Counted from the stretch's first letter, positions 8,664 to 17,202 are shown. The stretch: 64,000 nt of DNA from Paenibacillus_L residui (GCF_042677205.1 NZ_JBHTIU010000003.1:62001-126000), one strand, 5' to 3'. A program made the numbers and translations. The notes: generated from the sequence alone by a model not told the origin.

Positions 8664-9188
8664 ATGAAGCACGATTACCAGGGGGTATACCCGACATTGC
8701 ACCCGAGCGTTTTCGTTGCGGAAGGAGTTCAGATTATCGGCGACGTCCATCTCGGTGAAGATTGCAGTCTTTGGTACAATGCGGTTCTGCGGGGAGATCT
8801 TGCACCGATTCGGATAGGCCGGCGTACGAATATTCAGGACGGATGCATCGGCCATGTGAATACCGGACAGCCTTTGCTTGTGGATGAGGAAGTGTCGGTT
8901 GGACACGGGGCCATCATTCATGGCTGCCAAATCGGCAAAGGCTGCTTGATCGGAATGGGAGCGATTCTGTTGAATGGCGCTCAAATAGGGGAATATTCCA
9001 TGATCGGTGCCGGCTCTGTTGTGACCGAGAATAAGGTCATTCCGCCCTATACTCTGTCATTAGGGACTCCGGCCAGAGTCATACGGGAGTTGACGGAAGC
9101 GGATTTGGAGCGAATGAAGAGGACGACCGCAAGCTATGTGGATAAAGGAAGGGAATACAGGGAGAGGAGAGGCTTTCATGAAATTTAG
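8664..9188 (+). CDS. Gamma-carbonic-anhydrase-like hexapeptide-repeat protein
   Basis: Left-handed beta-helix protein of 174 residues, in the gamma-carbonic anhydrase / YtoA / PaaY family. Hexapeptide repeats run through the protein (IIGDVHLGEDCSLWYNAVLRGD, GCQIGKGCLIGMGAILLNG in part). Metal ligands are visible as GHVN (His), SVGHGAIIHGC (two His). Related proteins bind zinc or iron and some hydrate CO2; activity here is not shown by sequence alone. The start is chosen at the ATG eight bases after GGAG; the open frame upstream runs over the promoter. The end overlaps ypiF by 11 bases. Confidence 0.85.
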   Translation: MKHDYQGVYPTLHPSVFVAEGVQIIGDVHLGEDCSLWYNAVLRGDLAPIRIGRRTNIQDGCIGHVNTGQPLLVDEEVSVGHGAIIHGCQIGKGCLIGMGAILLNGAQIGEYSMIGAGSVVTENKVIPPYTLSLGTPARVIRELTEADLERMKRTTASYVDKGREYRERRGFHEI

Positions 9189-9606
9189 CGAAATCGAAAA
9201 GGATCAATGGGAGGAGCTGCGTCCTTATTTGGACACATGCCTGCTCCCGCTTACGGGGCTGACAGGAGATGAAACTCCATGGCAGGCTACCGAGGCTCTG
9301 GAGAAGCTGAGAGATGCGATGGATTGGATAGAAATCCCTTACAAAGGCCGTATTGTTACTTATCCTGCCCTTCATTATACTTCGGAAATTTCCCAATTCG
9401 CCACTCATGTAAACGAAGTTTGCAAAAAGTTGAAAGAGGTAGGGTTCCGATATGTTATTCCCATCTCTAACGACCCCCGCTTGAACGATCTTGTACTGCC
9501 GGAGGCCGATGTATTCGTTTCGGCGAAGAGTATCGGGAACGGGAGAAGCGGAATCGGCCAGATAATCGAATCCATTTGGTCACAAAGTCCTTCCGGGGAT
9601 GAATGA
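9178..9606 (+). CDS. ypiF: YpiF family protein (DUF2487), function unknown
   Basis: 142-residue soluble protein placed directly before qcrABC, as ypiF is in B. subtilis. Begins MKFSEIEKDQWEELRPYLDT. It shows the short alternating alpha/beta pattern of the family (IVTYPALHYT, VIPISNDPRLNDL, LPEADVFVSA) and no catalytic motif that I can name. GGAGAGG precedes the ATG and the gene starts inside the end of the previous one, so the two are co-translated. Its promoter is the one at 8586. Confidence 0.82.
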   Translation: MKFSEIEKDQWEELRPYLDTCLLPLTGLTGDETPWQATEALEKLRDAMDWIEIPYKGRIVTYPALHYTSEISQFATHVNEVCKKLKEVGFRYVIPISNDPRLNDLVLPEADVFVSAKSIGNGRSGIGQIIESIWSQSPSGDE

Positions 9607-9631
9607 GAATGTTCATTTGGGAGAACTCTAA

Positions 9632-9656
9632 AAAAAGCTTCCAAAGGTAGCTTTTT
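9632..9656 (+). terminator. Hairpin terminator after ypiF
   Basis: AAAAAGCTTCC pairs with GGTAGCTTTTT with one mismatch, three-base loop, T-rich 3' arm. Its A-rich 5' arm would also allow termination of minus-strand transcripts. Confidence 0.6.
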
Positions 9657-10022
9657 ATGGCGAACGTTCAAGATTGTTTAAGATCTTTACCGGATTAAAT
9701 GAAAACAAACTATCCGTCGCGGTAAAAGAAGCTTCCGTCGATGCCTTTTCAAAGATGTTGTCGATTCCATAAAGGTAGCTTATTAGGCGATTTAGCGAGT
9801 GTGACTTCTTCGAAGCCTAATCGCTTGCATCGTATAAAAATTTCAATTGTGACAATTTGGTTAATAATTGCTTTATTCGCTGCAAAACCATTGGGAAGTG
9901 GACAAGCCATGTTCTTGACGCCCCCATGGTCGTAGGCTATTATAGTTTATGTCCTAGTATATTATGTAATGACTTGTCGATTGCGACGTGAGATATATGG
10001 CTAAAGGGGGTAGAACCAGCAC
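9657..10022 (+). promoter_or_regulatory. qcrABC upstream region with sigma-A promoter at 9915-9943
   Basis: TTGACG, 17-base spacer, TATTAT at 9915-9943, with the qcrA start 80 bases downstream. Further up, TTGTGA at 9847 followed by GTTAATAA resembles a degenerate Rex half-site pair. A block at 9771-9790 repeats, with changes, the sequence of the terminator at 9640-9660. A 64-residue frame at 9741-9935 has no ribosome site and is not called. Confidence 0.65.
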
Positions 10023-10568
10023 ATGAGCGAGAACAAAGACCAAGGAACCCAATATCCAGTTGATGAAACCAGTCCCAAGCGCGAGATGTCTCGTCGCCAA
10101 TTCCTGAGCTATGCTCTGGGAGGAACAACTGCTTTTATGGCTATGGGGCCCATGATCCCGATGCTTCGTTTTGCAGTGGATCCGATTCTGCAGACGAAAG
10201 GCGAGGCCGATTGGGTGAAGGTCGTTGAGGAGAGCAAGATTCAGTCGGAGCCTCAATCTTTCAAGTTTCAAGTTCAGCAAGTCGATGGTTGGTATGAGAG
10301 CACGCCGACGCTTGAGGCTTGGATTGCCAAGGATGATTCCGGCAATATTTTTGCTCTGAATCCGACCTGTAAGCATCTGGGTTGCACCGTTAACTGGAAC
10401 AATCCGAAGTTTCCTAACCAATACTACTGTCCATGTCATGACGCTCACTACACTAAGGAAGGCAAGAACCTTGCGGTAGCGCCTGCACCATTGGATCAGT
10501 ATGAAGTGAAGATTGAAGGCGGCTTCGTTTATTTGGGCAAGCTGCATCCGAATGAGATAGTCAAATAA
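10023..10568 (+). CDS. qcrA: Menaquinol:cytochrome c reductase, Rieske iron-sulfur subunit
   Basis: Rieske [2Fe-2S] protein of the bc-type complex, passing electrons from menaquinol to cytochrome c; membrane-anchored with the cluster outside. 181 residues. The N terminus has a twin-arginine signal (SRRQFLSYALGG), as expected for export after cluster assembly. Cluster ligands lie in CKHLGC and CPCHDAHY. A run of Gs lies 12 bases before the ATG. First gene of the operon, with its own promoter at 9915. Confidence 0.97.
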   Translation: MSENKDQGTQYPVDETSPKREMSRRQFLSYALGGTTAFMAMGPMIPMLRFAVDPILQTKGEADWVKVVEESKIQSEPQSFKFQVQQVDGWYESTPTLEAWIAKDDSGNIFALNPTCKHLGCTVNWNNPKFPNQYYCPCHDAHYTKEGKNLAVAPAPLDQYEVKIEGGFVYLGKLHPNEIVK

Positions 10569-10584
10569 GGAGGCGTGCTATTAA

Positions 10585-11256
10585 ATGCTGAAAAGTGTTT
10601 ATAACTGGATTGACGAACGCCTTGACATAACACCAATGTGGAGAGACGTGGCCGACCACGAGGTTCCGGAACACGTCAACCCTGCGCATCACTTTTCCGC
10701 TTTCGTGTATTGCTTTGGCGGATTGACGTTCTTTGTTACGGTTATTCAAATTCTGTCCGGCATGTTCTTGACGATGTACTACGTGCCAGATATCGTAAAT
10801 GCGTACAATAGCGTTGATTACCTTCAGCATCAAGTGGCGTTCGGTGTTATCGTTCGCGGCATGCATCACTGGGGTGCCAGCTTGGTTATCGTCATGATGT
10901 TCCTACATACGCTACGGGTTTTCTTCACAGGATCCTACAAGAATCCTCGCGAGATGAACTGGGTAGTAGGAATGCTTATTTTCTTCGTAATGCTTGGCCT
11001 TGGTTTTACAGGTTATCTTCTTCCGTGGGATAACAAAGCTTACTTTGCAACTCAAGTAGGTATTAAAATTGCGGAAAATGCACCTTTCATCGGAGATTAT
11101 GTGAAGACGTTCCTGCAAGGGGGCGACATTGTAGGGGCACAGACCTTAACGAGATTCTTCGCACTGCATGTGTTCTTTCTCCCTGCTGTACTGTTAGGCT
11201 TGTTGGCGGCCCACTTCTTCATGATCCGCAGGCAGGGGATTGCAGGTCCGCTATAA
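10585..11256 (+). CDS. qcrB: Menaquinol:cytochrome c reductase, cytochrome b subunit
   Basis: Short b6-type cytochrome b of 223 residues with four membrane helices, carrying two b hemes at the quinol sites. Cys43 (in FVYCFGG) corresponds to the cysteine that holds the extra covalent heme in B. subtilis QcrB and plant b6. Heme-ligand histidines lie in MHHWGAS/FLHTLRV and in FALHVFFLPA, and the loop GYLLPWDNKAY is conserved. AAGGAGG precedes the ATG; 16 bases separate it from qcrA. Confidence 0.97.
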   Translation: MLKSVYNWIDERLDITPMWRDVADHEVPEHVNPAHHFSAFVYCFGGLTFFVTVIQILSGMFLTMYYVPDIVNAYNSVDYLQHQVAFGVIVRGMHHWGASLVIVMMFLHTLRVFFTGSYKNPREMNWVVGMLIFFVMLGLGFTGYLLPWDNKAYFATQVGIKIAENAPFIGDYVKTFLQGGDIVGAQTLTRFFALHVFFLPAVLLGLLAAHFFMIRRQGIAGPL

Positions 11257-11331
11257 GGTTAAGTTCATAAGGCAGAGCTTTAACAGCATCTGAGAAAGTT
11301 GTGGAAGCCGAAGAAGGAGGAGGGGTAAAGC

Positions 11332-12210
11332 GTGGCCCATGGTCCTAAATCGAATGAAAAGATAGTCTACGTCGGCGATTCGCGTATTCGCAAGAAAGAA
11401 TTCCGGCCGCATCCACAAGATTATACCTCTTATCCCGGCAAGTCCGAGGCGTTCATCCCGAACTTCTTATTGAAGGAATGGATGGTTGCGGTCGTTGCTT
11501 TGGTCGGTATCCTGGTTCTGGTTATGTCTGAGCCGGCACCGCTCGGATATCCCGCCGATCCGACGAATACGGCGATTATTCCGATGCCGGACTGGTATTT
11601 CTTGTTTATGTATCAATTGCTTAAATATCCGTACACTTCGGATCAGTATGTTGTGCTCGGAACGATTGTTCTTCCCGGTATTATGTTCGGCGGCTTGTTA
11701 CTGGCGCCATTCCTGGATACCGGTAAAGAAAGACGTTTCTACAGAAGACCGATTGCTTCTTCTCTAATGCTGGTTTCGTTGGCTGCCGTCACATACTTGA
11801 CAGTTTACTCCTGGGACCACTATACGAAGGAGTTGGAGCGTCAAGGCCTCGTTCCGGATCATATTAAAGCGGAAGAGGAGCGGAAGGCGGCTAAGGAAGA
11901 AGGCCGCGAGCCCGATATTCGCAAGAAACCGGAATCCGCAGCTATTCCTATCGTGGATCCGGACAGCGAAGGGGCGCAAATTTATGCCAAATCGACTTGT
12001 CTCAGCTGTCACCAGGCGGACTTGAGCGGAGGCGCGATGCCTGCTTTGCTCGGAATTGGTGATAAGTATGACAAAGCGGGAATTCTTGATATTATCAAGA
12101 ACGGTAAGGGCGGAATGCCGGCCCAATATGACACCAATATTGCCAATGGGCTGACCGATGCCGATATCGATACATTGGCTGAATGGCTGTCGAAGCAGAA
12201 AGCCCAATAA
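11332..12210 (+). CDS. qcrC: Menaquinol:cytochrome c reductase, fused subunit IV / cytochrome c
   Basis: 292-residue fusion typical of Bacillales. The N-terminal part (about 45-170) is subunit-IV-like with three membrane helices and the quinol-site motif PDWYF. A charged linker follows (about 175-205, rich in E, K and R), then a cytochrome c domain with CLSCH (Cys223, Cys226, His227) and a likely methionine ligand in GGMPAQ. GTG start after GGAGGAGGGG. A terminator follows ten bases after the stop. Confidence 0.96.
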   Translation: MAHGPKSNEKIVYVGDSRIRKKEFRPHPQDYTSYPGKSEAFIPNFLLKEWMVAVVALVGILVLVMSEPAPLGYPADPTNTAIIPMPDWYFLFMYQLLKYPYTSDQYVVLGTIVLPGIMFGGLLLAPFLDTGKERRFYRRPIASSLMLVSLAAVTYLTVYSWDHYTKELERQGLVPDHIKAEEERKAAKEEGREPDIRKKPESAAIPIVDPDSEGAQIYAKSTCLSCHQADLSGGAMPALLGIGDKYDKAGILDIIKNGKGGMPAQYDTNIANGLTDADIDTLAEWLSKQKAQ

Positions 12211-12220
12211 TCCGTACGAT

Positions 12221-12256
12221 AACCTGACCCTTCGCAAGATGTGGTCAGGTTTTTTC
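12221..12256 (+). terminator. Terminator of qcrABC
   Basis: AACCTGACC pairs with GGTCAGGTT, followed by a run of Ts. The first copy of the 95-bp intergenic element begins within five bases of the T run. Confidence 0.9.
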
Positions 12257-12260
12257 TTGA

Positions 12261-12354
12261 AATATAAGAAAGGATAAGTTTTACTTTATACCTGTTCTTA
12301 TTTTTCATGGTAAACGCGCCCGTCCAAAGGACGGCGATGGGCCGTTTATCCTTG
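12261..12354 (+). repeat. Intergenic element, copy 1
   Basis: Copy 1 of an element found three times in the window (also 34989-35084 on plus and 41228-41327 on minus). Landmarks in order: ATAAGAAAGGATAAGTTTT, a T-rich middle ending in GTTCTTATTTTTCATGG, the hairpin GTCCAAAGGAC, then CGGCGATGGGCCG and the end GTTTATCCTTG. No open frame is shared between copies, so it looks like a structured non-coding repeat or a small non-autonomous element. The last TTG forms part of a possible -35 box (TTGACA at 12352) for ypjA. Confidence 0.8.
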
Positions 12355-12421
12355 ACATCTTAGTTCCGGGTTGTTACAGGGGCTTGCCTGGCATGTTAAA
12401 AGCTCGAAAGGAGGTAGCCGT

Positions 12422-13075
12422 ATGCCGAATGAAATTGTGTGGAAGACAGTAATGAGCCGCTCTTTTCTGACGTCACCGTTTATGCTGTGGTCTTTGTTCT
12501 GGATAAATAGCTTAGGAACGGTATATGGTTACTATTGGTACTGGGATCAACTCGTCTATACCGTTTCTAACAGACCATTGTGGATGGTTTTGCTTGTTCC
12601 GGATAGTCCGACGGCAAGCTTGTTTTTTACACTGGCGCTCATCTTTCTTCTGCGTGACCGGTTCAAAGGGCCGGTAAGCACGCCTGTTCGCCGCATCATT
12701 GAGACGGTGGCAGTAGTCGCTTCCTTCAAATACGGGATTTGGGCCGTAGCTATGATTGTCGGCGGAGCCTATCAGGGTGAGCCCATGGCATGGCAGGATT
12801 GGATGCTTATCGGATCGCATTTGGGCATGGCTGCGGAAGCGCTGCTGTTCGTCCGCTTCTTTCAGATTCGTCCCATCTCCTGGCTGATTGCTGCATTATG
12901 GGTACTAGGCAACGATTTTATCGACTACTCCTACGAAATTTACCCTTGGCTGCCTGATGCCCTTACGGAAAATATAGATCAGGTAAAGGCCTTTACGTGG
13001 GGGCTCAGCTTGTTCTCCGTCTTGTTGTTCGGCTGGATAGGACTTGCTAAAAAATCACGTTCAGACAGGGTCTAA
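12422..13075 (+). CDS. ypjA: YpjA family integral membrane protein (DUF1405)
   Basis: 217-residue protein with about six membrane helices (for example SPFMLWSLFWINSLGTVYG, LFFTLALIFLL, LFSVLLFGWIGLA). Function unknown; the gene follows qcrABC here as in B. subtilis. AAGGAGG lies seven bases before the ATG at 12422; the longer open frame from 12371 is not needed. Its stop is only four bases before the hairpin that covers the ypjB start. A weak promoter (TTGACA at 12352, TACAGG at 12375) may drive it. Confidence 0.85.
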   Translation: MPNEIVWKTVMSRSFLTSPFMLWSLFWINSLGTVYGYYWYWDQLVYTVSNRPLWMVLLVPDSPTASLFFTLALIFLLRDRFKGPVSTPVRRIIETVAVVASFKYGIWAVAMIVGGAYQGEPMAWQDWMLIGSHLGMAAEALLFVRFFQIRPISWLIAALWVLGNDFIDYSYEIYPWLPDALTENIDQVKAFTWGLSLFSVLLFGWIGLAKKSRSDRV

Positions 13076-13078
13076 ATA

Positions 13079-13120
13079 AGGACATCCCCCCATATCATGA
13101 TGTTGAGGAGGGGATGTCCT
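13079..13120 (+). promoter_or_regulatory. RNA hairpin covering the ypjB ribosome binding site
   Basis: Perfect 11-bp inverted repeat, AGGACATCCCC at 13079-13089 and GGGGATGTCCT at 13110-13120, with a 20-base loop. The right arm ends at the base before the ypjB ATG and contains most of its GGAGGGG ribosome site (13107-13113). The left arm begins three bases after the ypjA stop. Folding would block ribosome entry, while ribosomes finishing ypjA would open the stem. Confidence 0.75.
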
Positions 13121-13978
13121 ATGTTGTTAAATAGAAGATTTCGTGCGTTAAGTGCAGGCTTTGTACTTGTTGCCTTGATCCTTGGAGGCTGCGGAGAGGT
13201 AAATACGCCAACCGATCCGCAGGCACAAGAGGGAAATTCGCGGGAAATGGTTAAACTGGAGCGAATCAACCAATGGGCGAATGAAATGTATCAGCAGACA
13301 GCTTCCGGCAATGTTGTTGGAGGTAAGGAAAAGCTGGACGATATTTCAGAGCAGTTAACGAAAATCCAATTTTCCGGAATTACCTCGCTGGAAGGGATGA
13401 ATGCTTTATTCGACACTATTGAGCAGGCAAAAAGGAAATTCAATTCTGTTCAAACTTCTCCAGAGGAAGCTCTGCAGGAGGCTGTTAAAATCCGCTTGAT
13501 AGCTGATGCAATGACTCATCAATATTCACCCATGTGGTTGGAATTCGATAAAGCGATTCGGTCCGAACTGAGAAGAATGGAGCTGGCCGCGAGCCGCCAG
13601 CAAGATCAGGAATTGTCCGGTACATTCCAGAGACTGGAGGATCGATACGAAACCATTCGTGCGTCCATAATGGTTAGCCGAAATCCGGAGATTGTGGAAA
13701 AATTGGACTCGTTGTTCGTTTTTATCAAACACCAAATGCAGTCCACCCCGATTCCGTATACAGAAATCCGCTCAGCGGCCAAAGAGTTGGACAATGCCCT
13801 TCGCGAGGTGTTTTATTCGGCTGACGAACGGACGGCCTATCTGCCTATAGTAGAAGGCAAAGATCCGATAATATGGTCTGCAGCAATGGGCGCCATTATA
13901 TTAACGGTTCTCGGCTTCGTCGCATGGAAAATGTTTCATTCCGATAAAAGGTTCGCGCGCGTTCCAAGAGATCGTTAA
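13121..13978 (+). CDS. ypjB: Sporulation protein YpjB
   Basis: 285 residues. An N-terminal signal with a lipobox-like LILGGC (Cys at about residue 24) suggests a lipoprotein. The central part is an all-helical extracytoplasmic domain (about 40-245) and a C-terminal membrane helix follows (about 253-275, WSAAMGAIILTVLGFVAW). YpjB proteins are linked to sporulation in Bacillus; the biochemical role is unknown. The start is fixed by GGAGGGG seven bases upstream, which is buried in the hairpin at 13079-13120. Confidence 0.85.
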   Translation: MLLNRRFRALSAGFVLVALILGGCGEVNTPTDPQAQEGNSREMVKLERINQWANEMYQQTASGNVVGGKEKLDDISEQLTKIQFSGITSLEGMNALFDTIEQAKRKFNSVQTSPEEALQEAVKIRLIADAMTHQYSPMWLEFDKAIRSELRRMELAASRQQDQELSGTFQRLEDRYETIRASIMVSRNPEIVEKLDSLFVFIKHQMQSTPIPYTEIRSAAKELDNALREVFYSADERTAYLPIVEGKDPIIWSAAMGAIILTVLGFVAWKMFHSDKRFARVPRDR

Positions 13979-14032
13979 AAGTAACCCTGCCTACGCCGCC
14001 ATGGGCATTATGGACAAAGTGCGGATATAGCT

Positions 14033-14896
14033 TTATTCTTCTTTGAAGCCTTCGCCCAGTACATCCTGTACATCCGCTATAATGATAAAAGCAGAGGGAT
14101 CAACCGATCGGATAATCATTTTTAACCTCCGGGCCTCTTGACGGGCGACTACACAATACAATACCTCCTTATCCTTTCGGGAATAGGCGCCCTTCGCCGG
14201 AAAAATGGTGACACCGCGTTCCAATTCCGAAGTTACCCGGTGGGCCAACAGCTCTCCATTTTCGGTTACGATGGTGAAGGCTTTGGCGGCATAAGCCCCT
14301 TCCGTAACGAAATCAATCATTTTAGAGGCGATGAATACGACCACGATCGTGTATAAAACTTTTTCCTTGGGGATATACAGCAGAGAGGAGCCGATGACCA
14401 GAACGTCAATCGCCAGAATGATCTGTCCCATGCTCCATCCTTTTCTTTTGTTGATGATCCGGGCCAGAATATCGGAGCCTCCTGTTGTACCGCCGAATCG
14501 GAAGACTACGCCTAATCCGGCCCCCAAGGTGACACCGGCATAGAGGGTCACGAGGAAGTAGTCCTCACCGGCTAGAGGAATGATCCAGCCGTAGCCGATC
14601 AGCATTTCCATAGTCCAGAGGAAGAAGGAGAGGAACAAGGTTCCGAGCACGGTCAAAGCCATAGCTTGATTACCAAATACTCTCCAGCCTATCAAAAATA
14701 GGGGAACATTGAGTACAAGGGTTGTTAAGGAAGGAGGTATTCCCAACGCATAGTTAATCAAGAGGGAAACGCCGGTCATGCCCCCTTCCATAAGCTCGTT
14801 AGGAATGACAAAATAATGAAGGCCAAAGGCATAGACGGCTGTACCGAGCATAATGGGAATAATGTTGCGGTATAGCGTGAGATACTTATTCGTCAT
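14033..14896 (-). CDS. ypjC: YitT family membrane protein
   Basis: 287 residues. Five or so membrane helices in the first 190 residues (IIPIMLGTAVYAFGLHYFV, GAGLGVVFRFGGTTGGSDIL), then a soluble C-terminal DUF2179-type domain of about 90 residues (FTIVTENGELLAHRV). Substrate unknown. In B. subtilis the gene at this place, ypjC, belongs to the same family. Here it faces against ypjB, so it has its own promoter in 14897-15100. GGAGGAGG precedes the ATG. Confidence 0.85.
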   Translation of the reverse strand: MTNKYLTLYRNIIPIMLGTAVYAFGLHYFVIPNELMEGGMTGVSLLINYALGIPPSLTTLVLNVPLFLIGWRVFGNQAMALTVLGTLFLSFFLWTMEMLIGYGWIIPLAGEDYFLVTLYAGVTLGAGLGVVFRFGGTTGGSDILARIINKRKGWSMGQIILAIDVLVIGSSLLYIPKEKVLYTIVVVFIASKMIDFVTEGAYAAKAFTIVTENGELLAHRVTSELERGVTIFPAKGAYSRKDKEVLYCVVARQEARRLKMIIRSVDPSAFIIIADVQDVLGEGFKEE

Positions 14897-15109
14897 TTTC
14901 TATGTACGCCTCCTCCATTAATCATGAGAAACGCTGACATCCGGGATTTCGGAAAAGTACCGGAATAGGATTCATAGCTTTTTTAGTATGCCCTTTCTTA
15001 TCGCCGGGATTTATCCATCCTGCGTGTGAAGCGATTGCAGATGTTATTGATATTAATTTTCCATCTAGACGGGTTAAACCTTCTTAGAGTTTGGAATTAT
15101 TATACAAAT

Positions 15110-15218
15110 TTATCTGACTAGAAAGCATTCTAGCCACTAATTAGAAATGCTGCACGATCACGAACGATCAGTTCGTCGATTTGTTCGGGTTAAAGCTTCT
15201 TAATTAAGAGGCTTTTTT
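15110..15218 (+). ncRNA. Candidate structured small RNA ending in a terminator
   Basis: About 105 bases with three successive hairpins: AGCATTCTA with TAGAAATGCT (one bulge), ACGAAC-GATCA-GTTCGT, and the terminator AAGCTTCTT-AATT-AAGAGGCTT (15193-15214) with a T run. No open frame precedes the terminator, and the nearest upstream gene is on the other strand, so something non-coding must end here. A -10-like TATTAT lies at 15098, but no good -35 box is visible. Family not recognised. Confidence 0.4.
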
Positions 15219-15385
15219 CGTGTATGTACTTATTTCCACCGTTTGTAATGAGCGATTCTTCGAAAAATAATTTGTCTTCAAGACGTCTTTGCGTTAACAT
15301 GTATTTTAGCTGCACTGCTTTATTGCAGTGAATAACAGTGAAGGGAATAACCCCTGCAAGACAGAAAGTAAAGGAAGGGATCCCA
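15219..15385 (+). other. Leader region of ypjD
   Basis: Intergenic stretch with no gene. TGCACTGC and GCAGTG at 15310-15330 form a small stem (CACTGC, loop, GCAGTG). No clear promoter boxes; 14897-15109 likewise shows no recognisable signal apart from the ypjC ribosome site. Confidence 0.4.
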
Positions 15386-15724
15386 TTGGCGGATAAAAGC
15401 TTAAAGGAAATGCAGAATGAGGTCGACCGTTATATTTCTCAATTTAAAGAAGGATATTTCAGTCCTCTTTCCTTGTTGGCCCGGCTTTCGGAAGAAGTGG
15501 GCGAACTGGCGAGGGAGGTTAATCATCGATACGGTGAAAAGCCGAAGAAGCCGACGGAAGAAGAAAATTCTATCGAAAATGAGCTTGGCGATCTGTTGTT
15601 TATCCTGATCTGCTTTGCCAATTCCTTGGGCATTGATTTAACTAAAGCCCATGATGACGTACTTGAAAAATTTCAAACCCGGGATGCCAATCGGTGGACT
15701 CCGGTTAACAATGAAAATCAATAA
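15386..15724 (+). CDS. ypjD: MazG-like nucleotide pyrophosphohydrolase
   Basis: 112-residue all-helical MazG-type enzyme, expected to hydrolyse non-canonical or excess NTPs. Metal-binding motifs are EEVGELAREVN and ENELGDLLFILI. TTG start, with GGAAGGG seven bases upstream; the frame is open from 15338 but the added residues do not fit the family. The position before dapB matches ypjD of B. subtilis. Confidence 0.9.
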   Translation: MADKSLKEMQNEVDRYISQFKEGYFSPLSLLARLSEEVGELAREVNHRYGEKPKKPTEEENSIENELGDLLFILICFANSLGIDLTKAHDDVLEKFQTRDANRWTPVNNENQ

Positions 15725-15781
15725 TACATATGCTATACCATCACCTTTCATCCATAAGGCATTAGGAAGGGATGGCGACGC

Positions 15782-16327
15782 ATGGACGGATATGAAGCTA
15801 TGCAGAAGGCTTATCAATCGATTCTTGCTCACGATTTCGACCAGGCGATTGCGTGGTTTAAGCAGGCTGTTAAAGCTTGCCCGGACAATGCGGAATATCA
15901 TTACCGGTTGTCGATATCCTGCATGCGCAGCAGCCGTTTGACGGAGGCTTCTATTCATGCCCGGAGGGCCGCTGAGCTGGAGCCGGACGACGACACATAC
16001 CGGTCCCATTACGAAAGGGTGCGGGCCAGGGAGCATGTGGCGCAAGCGCAAAATTATTTGGAGGAAGGACGGGACAGGGCTTACTTCTCGATTCTGCTGT
16101 TGAAGCAGGCAGTAGAGCTGGACCCGTTATCGACTGACGCTTATTTGCTGTTAGGAATGGCTTACGCGGATGTCGACGATTATCGCTCCGCACTGAGGGC
16201 TATATCCGAAGTGCTCCGGTTGGAACCGGATCATTCATTAGCAATTAGGCTCAAACAGGAATACGAGCAGCAGCTTCATCAATATACGACATCATCAACG
16301 AAGTTTGAGAAAAGCGAGGGTAAATAG
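15782..16327 (+). CDS. Tetratricopeptide-repeat protein
   Basis: 181-residue soluble protein built of about four TPR units (FDQAIAWFKQAVKACPDNAE, SSRLTEASIHARRAAELEPD, AYFSILLLKQAVELDPLS, DYRSALRAISEVLRLEPDHS). Probably a protein-binding scaffold; no partner is evident from the sequence. Lies between ypjD and dapB with one base between its stop and the dapB ATG, so it is co-transcribed with both. Confidence 0.85.
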   Translation: MDGYEAMQKAYQSILAHDFDQAIAWFKQAVKACPDNAEYHYRLSISCMRSSRLTEASIHARRAAELEPDDDTYRSHYERVRAREHVAQAQNYLEEGRDRAYFSILLLKQAVELDPLSTDAYLLLGMAYADVDDYRSALRAISEVLRLEPDHSLAIRLKQEYEQQLHQYTTSSTKFEKSEGK

Positions 16328-16328
16328 A

Positions 16329-17132
16329 ATGAATAATCCAATTAAAGTAGCAGTGACAGGTGCAGGAGGCCGAATGGGCCGGGAAGTGGTCAAGATGGTA
16401 CTGGAGGATCCCGAGCTGCGGCTGGTAGCGGCGATTGATCACTCCGGAGACGGCCGGGACGCAGGGGAGATGGTCGGGTTGGGAGCCTGCGGAATCAAGC
16501 TTACATCCGATTTGGAGCTGGCATTAGTTGAAGGGCAGCCCGATGTCATGGTTGATTTTACAATTCCCCAAGCAGTTATGGGGAATGCACGTACAGCCAT
16601 TAAGCATAAAGTACGTCCTGTTATAGGAACAACCGGCTTCCGACCGGAAGATATTGAGGAGTTGGACAGGCTTTGCAAGGCCCAGGGCATTGGCGGTATC
16701 ATTGCACCCAATTTCTCGATCGGAGCTATTCTGATGATGAAATTTGCCGCCCAGGCGGCCAAATATATGCCTCATGTGGAAATTATCGAATATCACGGCG
16801 ACCAGAAGCTGGACGCTCCTTCAGGCACAGCCGTCAAGACGGCGGAATTAATATCGCAGAACCGTCAAGAGCTGCGTCAGGGAAATCCCAATGAGGAAGA
16901 GACGATCGAGGGAAGCCGGGGAGGTTACTACGACGGCTTCAGAATTCACAGTGTCCGGCTTCCAGGGGTATTCGCCCAGCAGGAAGTCATCTTCGGCGGC
17001 TATGGTCAAACATTAAAGATCCGCCACGACTCATACGAAAGAGCGGGCTATATGCCGGGTGTGAATCTCGCTGTCAAGAAAGCAATGGGATTGGACGGCA
17101 TCGTATACGGCTTTGATCATTTTATCGATTAA
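16329..17132 (+). CDS. dapB: 4-hydroxy-tetrahydrodipicolinate reductase
   Basis: NAD(P)H-dependent reductase of the lysine and diaminopimelate pathway, also supplying dipicolinate precursor in spore formers. 267 residues. Motifs: VTGAGGRMGREV (nucleotide binding), VDFTIPQAV, IGTTGF, APNFSIGAILM and the catalytic region EYHGDQKLDAPSGTA. The ATG at 16329 has GAGGG eight bases upstream; an upstream in-frame codon at 16305 would overlap the TPR gene. Confidence 0.96.
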   Translation: MNNPIKVAVTGAGGRMGREVVKMVLEDPELRLVAAIDHSGDGRDAGEMVGLGACGIKLTSDLELALVEGQPDVMVDFTIPQAVMGNARTAIKHKVRPVIGTTGFRPEDIEELDRLCKAQGIGGIIAPNFSIGAILMMKFAAQAAKYMPHVEIIEYHGDQKLDAPSGTAVKTAELISQNRQELRQGNPNEEETIEGSRGGYYDGFRIHSVRLPGVFAQQEVIFGGYGQTLKIRHDSYERAGYMPGVNLAVKKAMGLDGIVYGFDHFID

Positions 17133-17202
17133 AGCTATTCAGGGTAATTTATATTCATAAAGATTGAATTCAACAGCGGCAGCAACGGAGGGAGTGTAAA
17201 CC

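Noticed and set aside
9741..9935. 64-residue frame with a hydrophobic stretch
   Set aside because: No ribosome site, rare-codon-like composition, and its end overlaps the qcr promoter.
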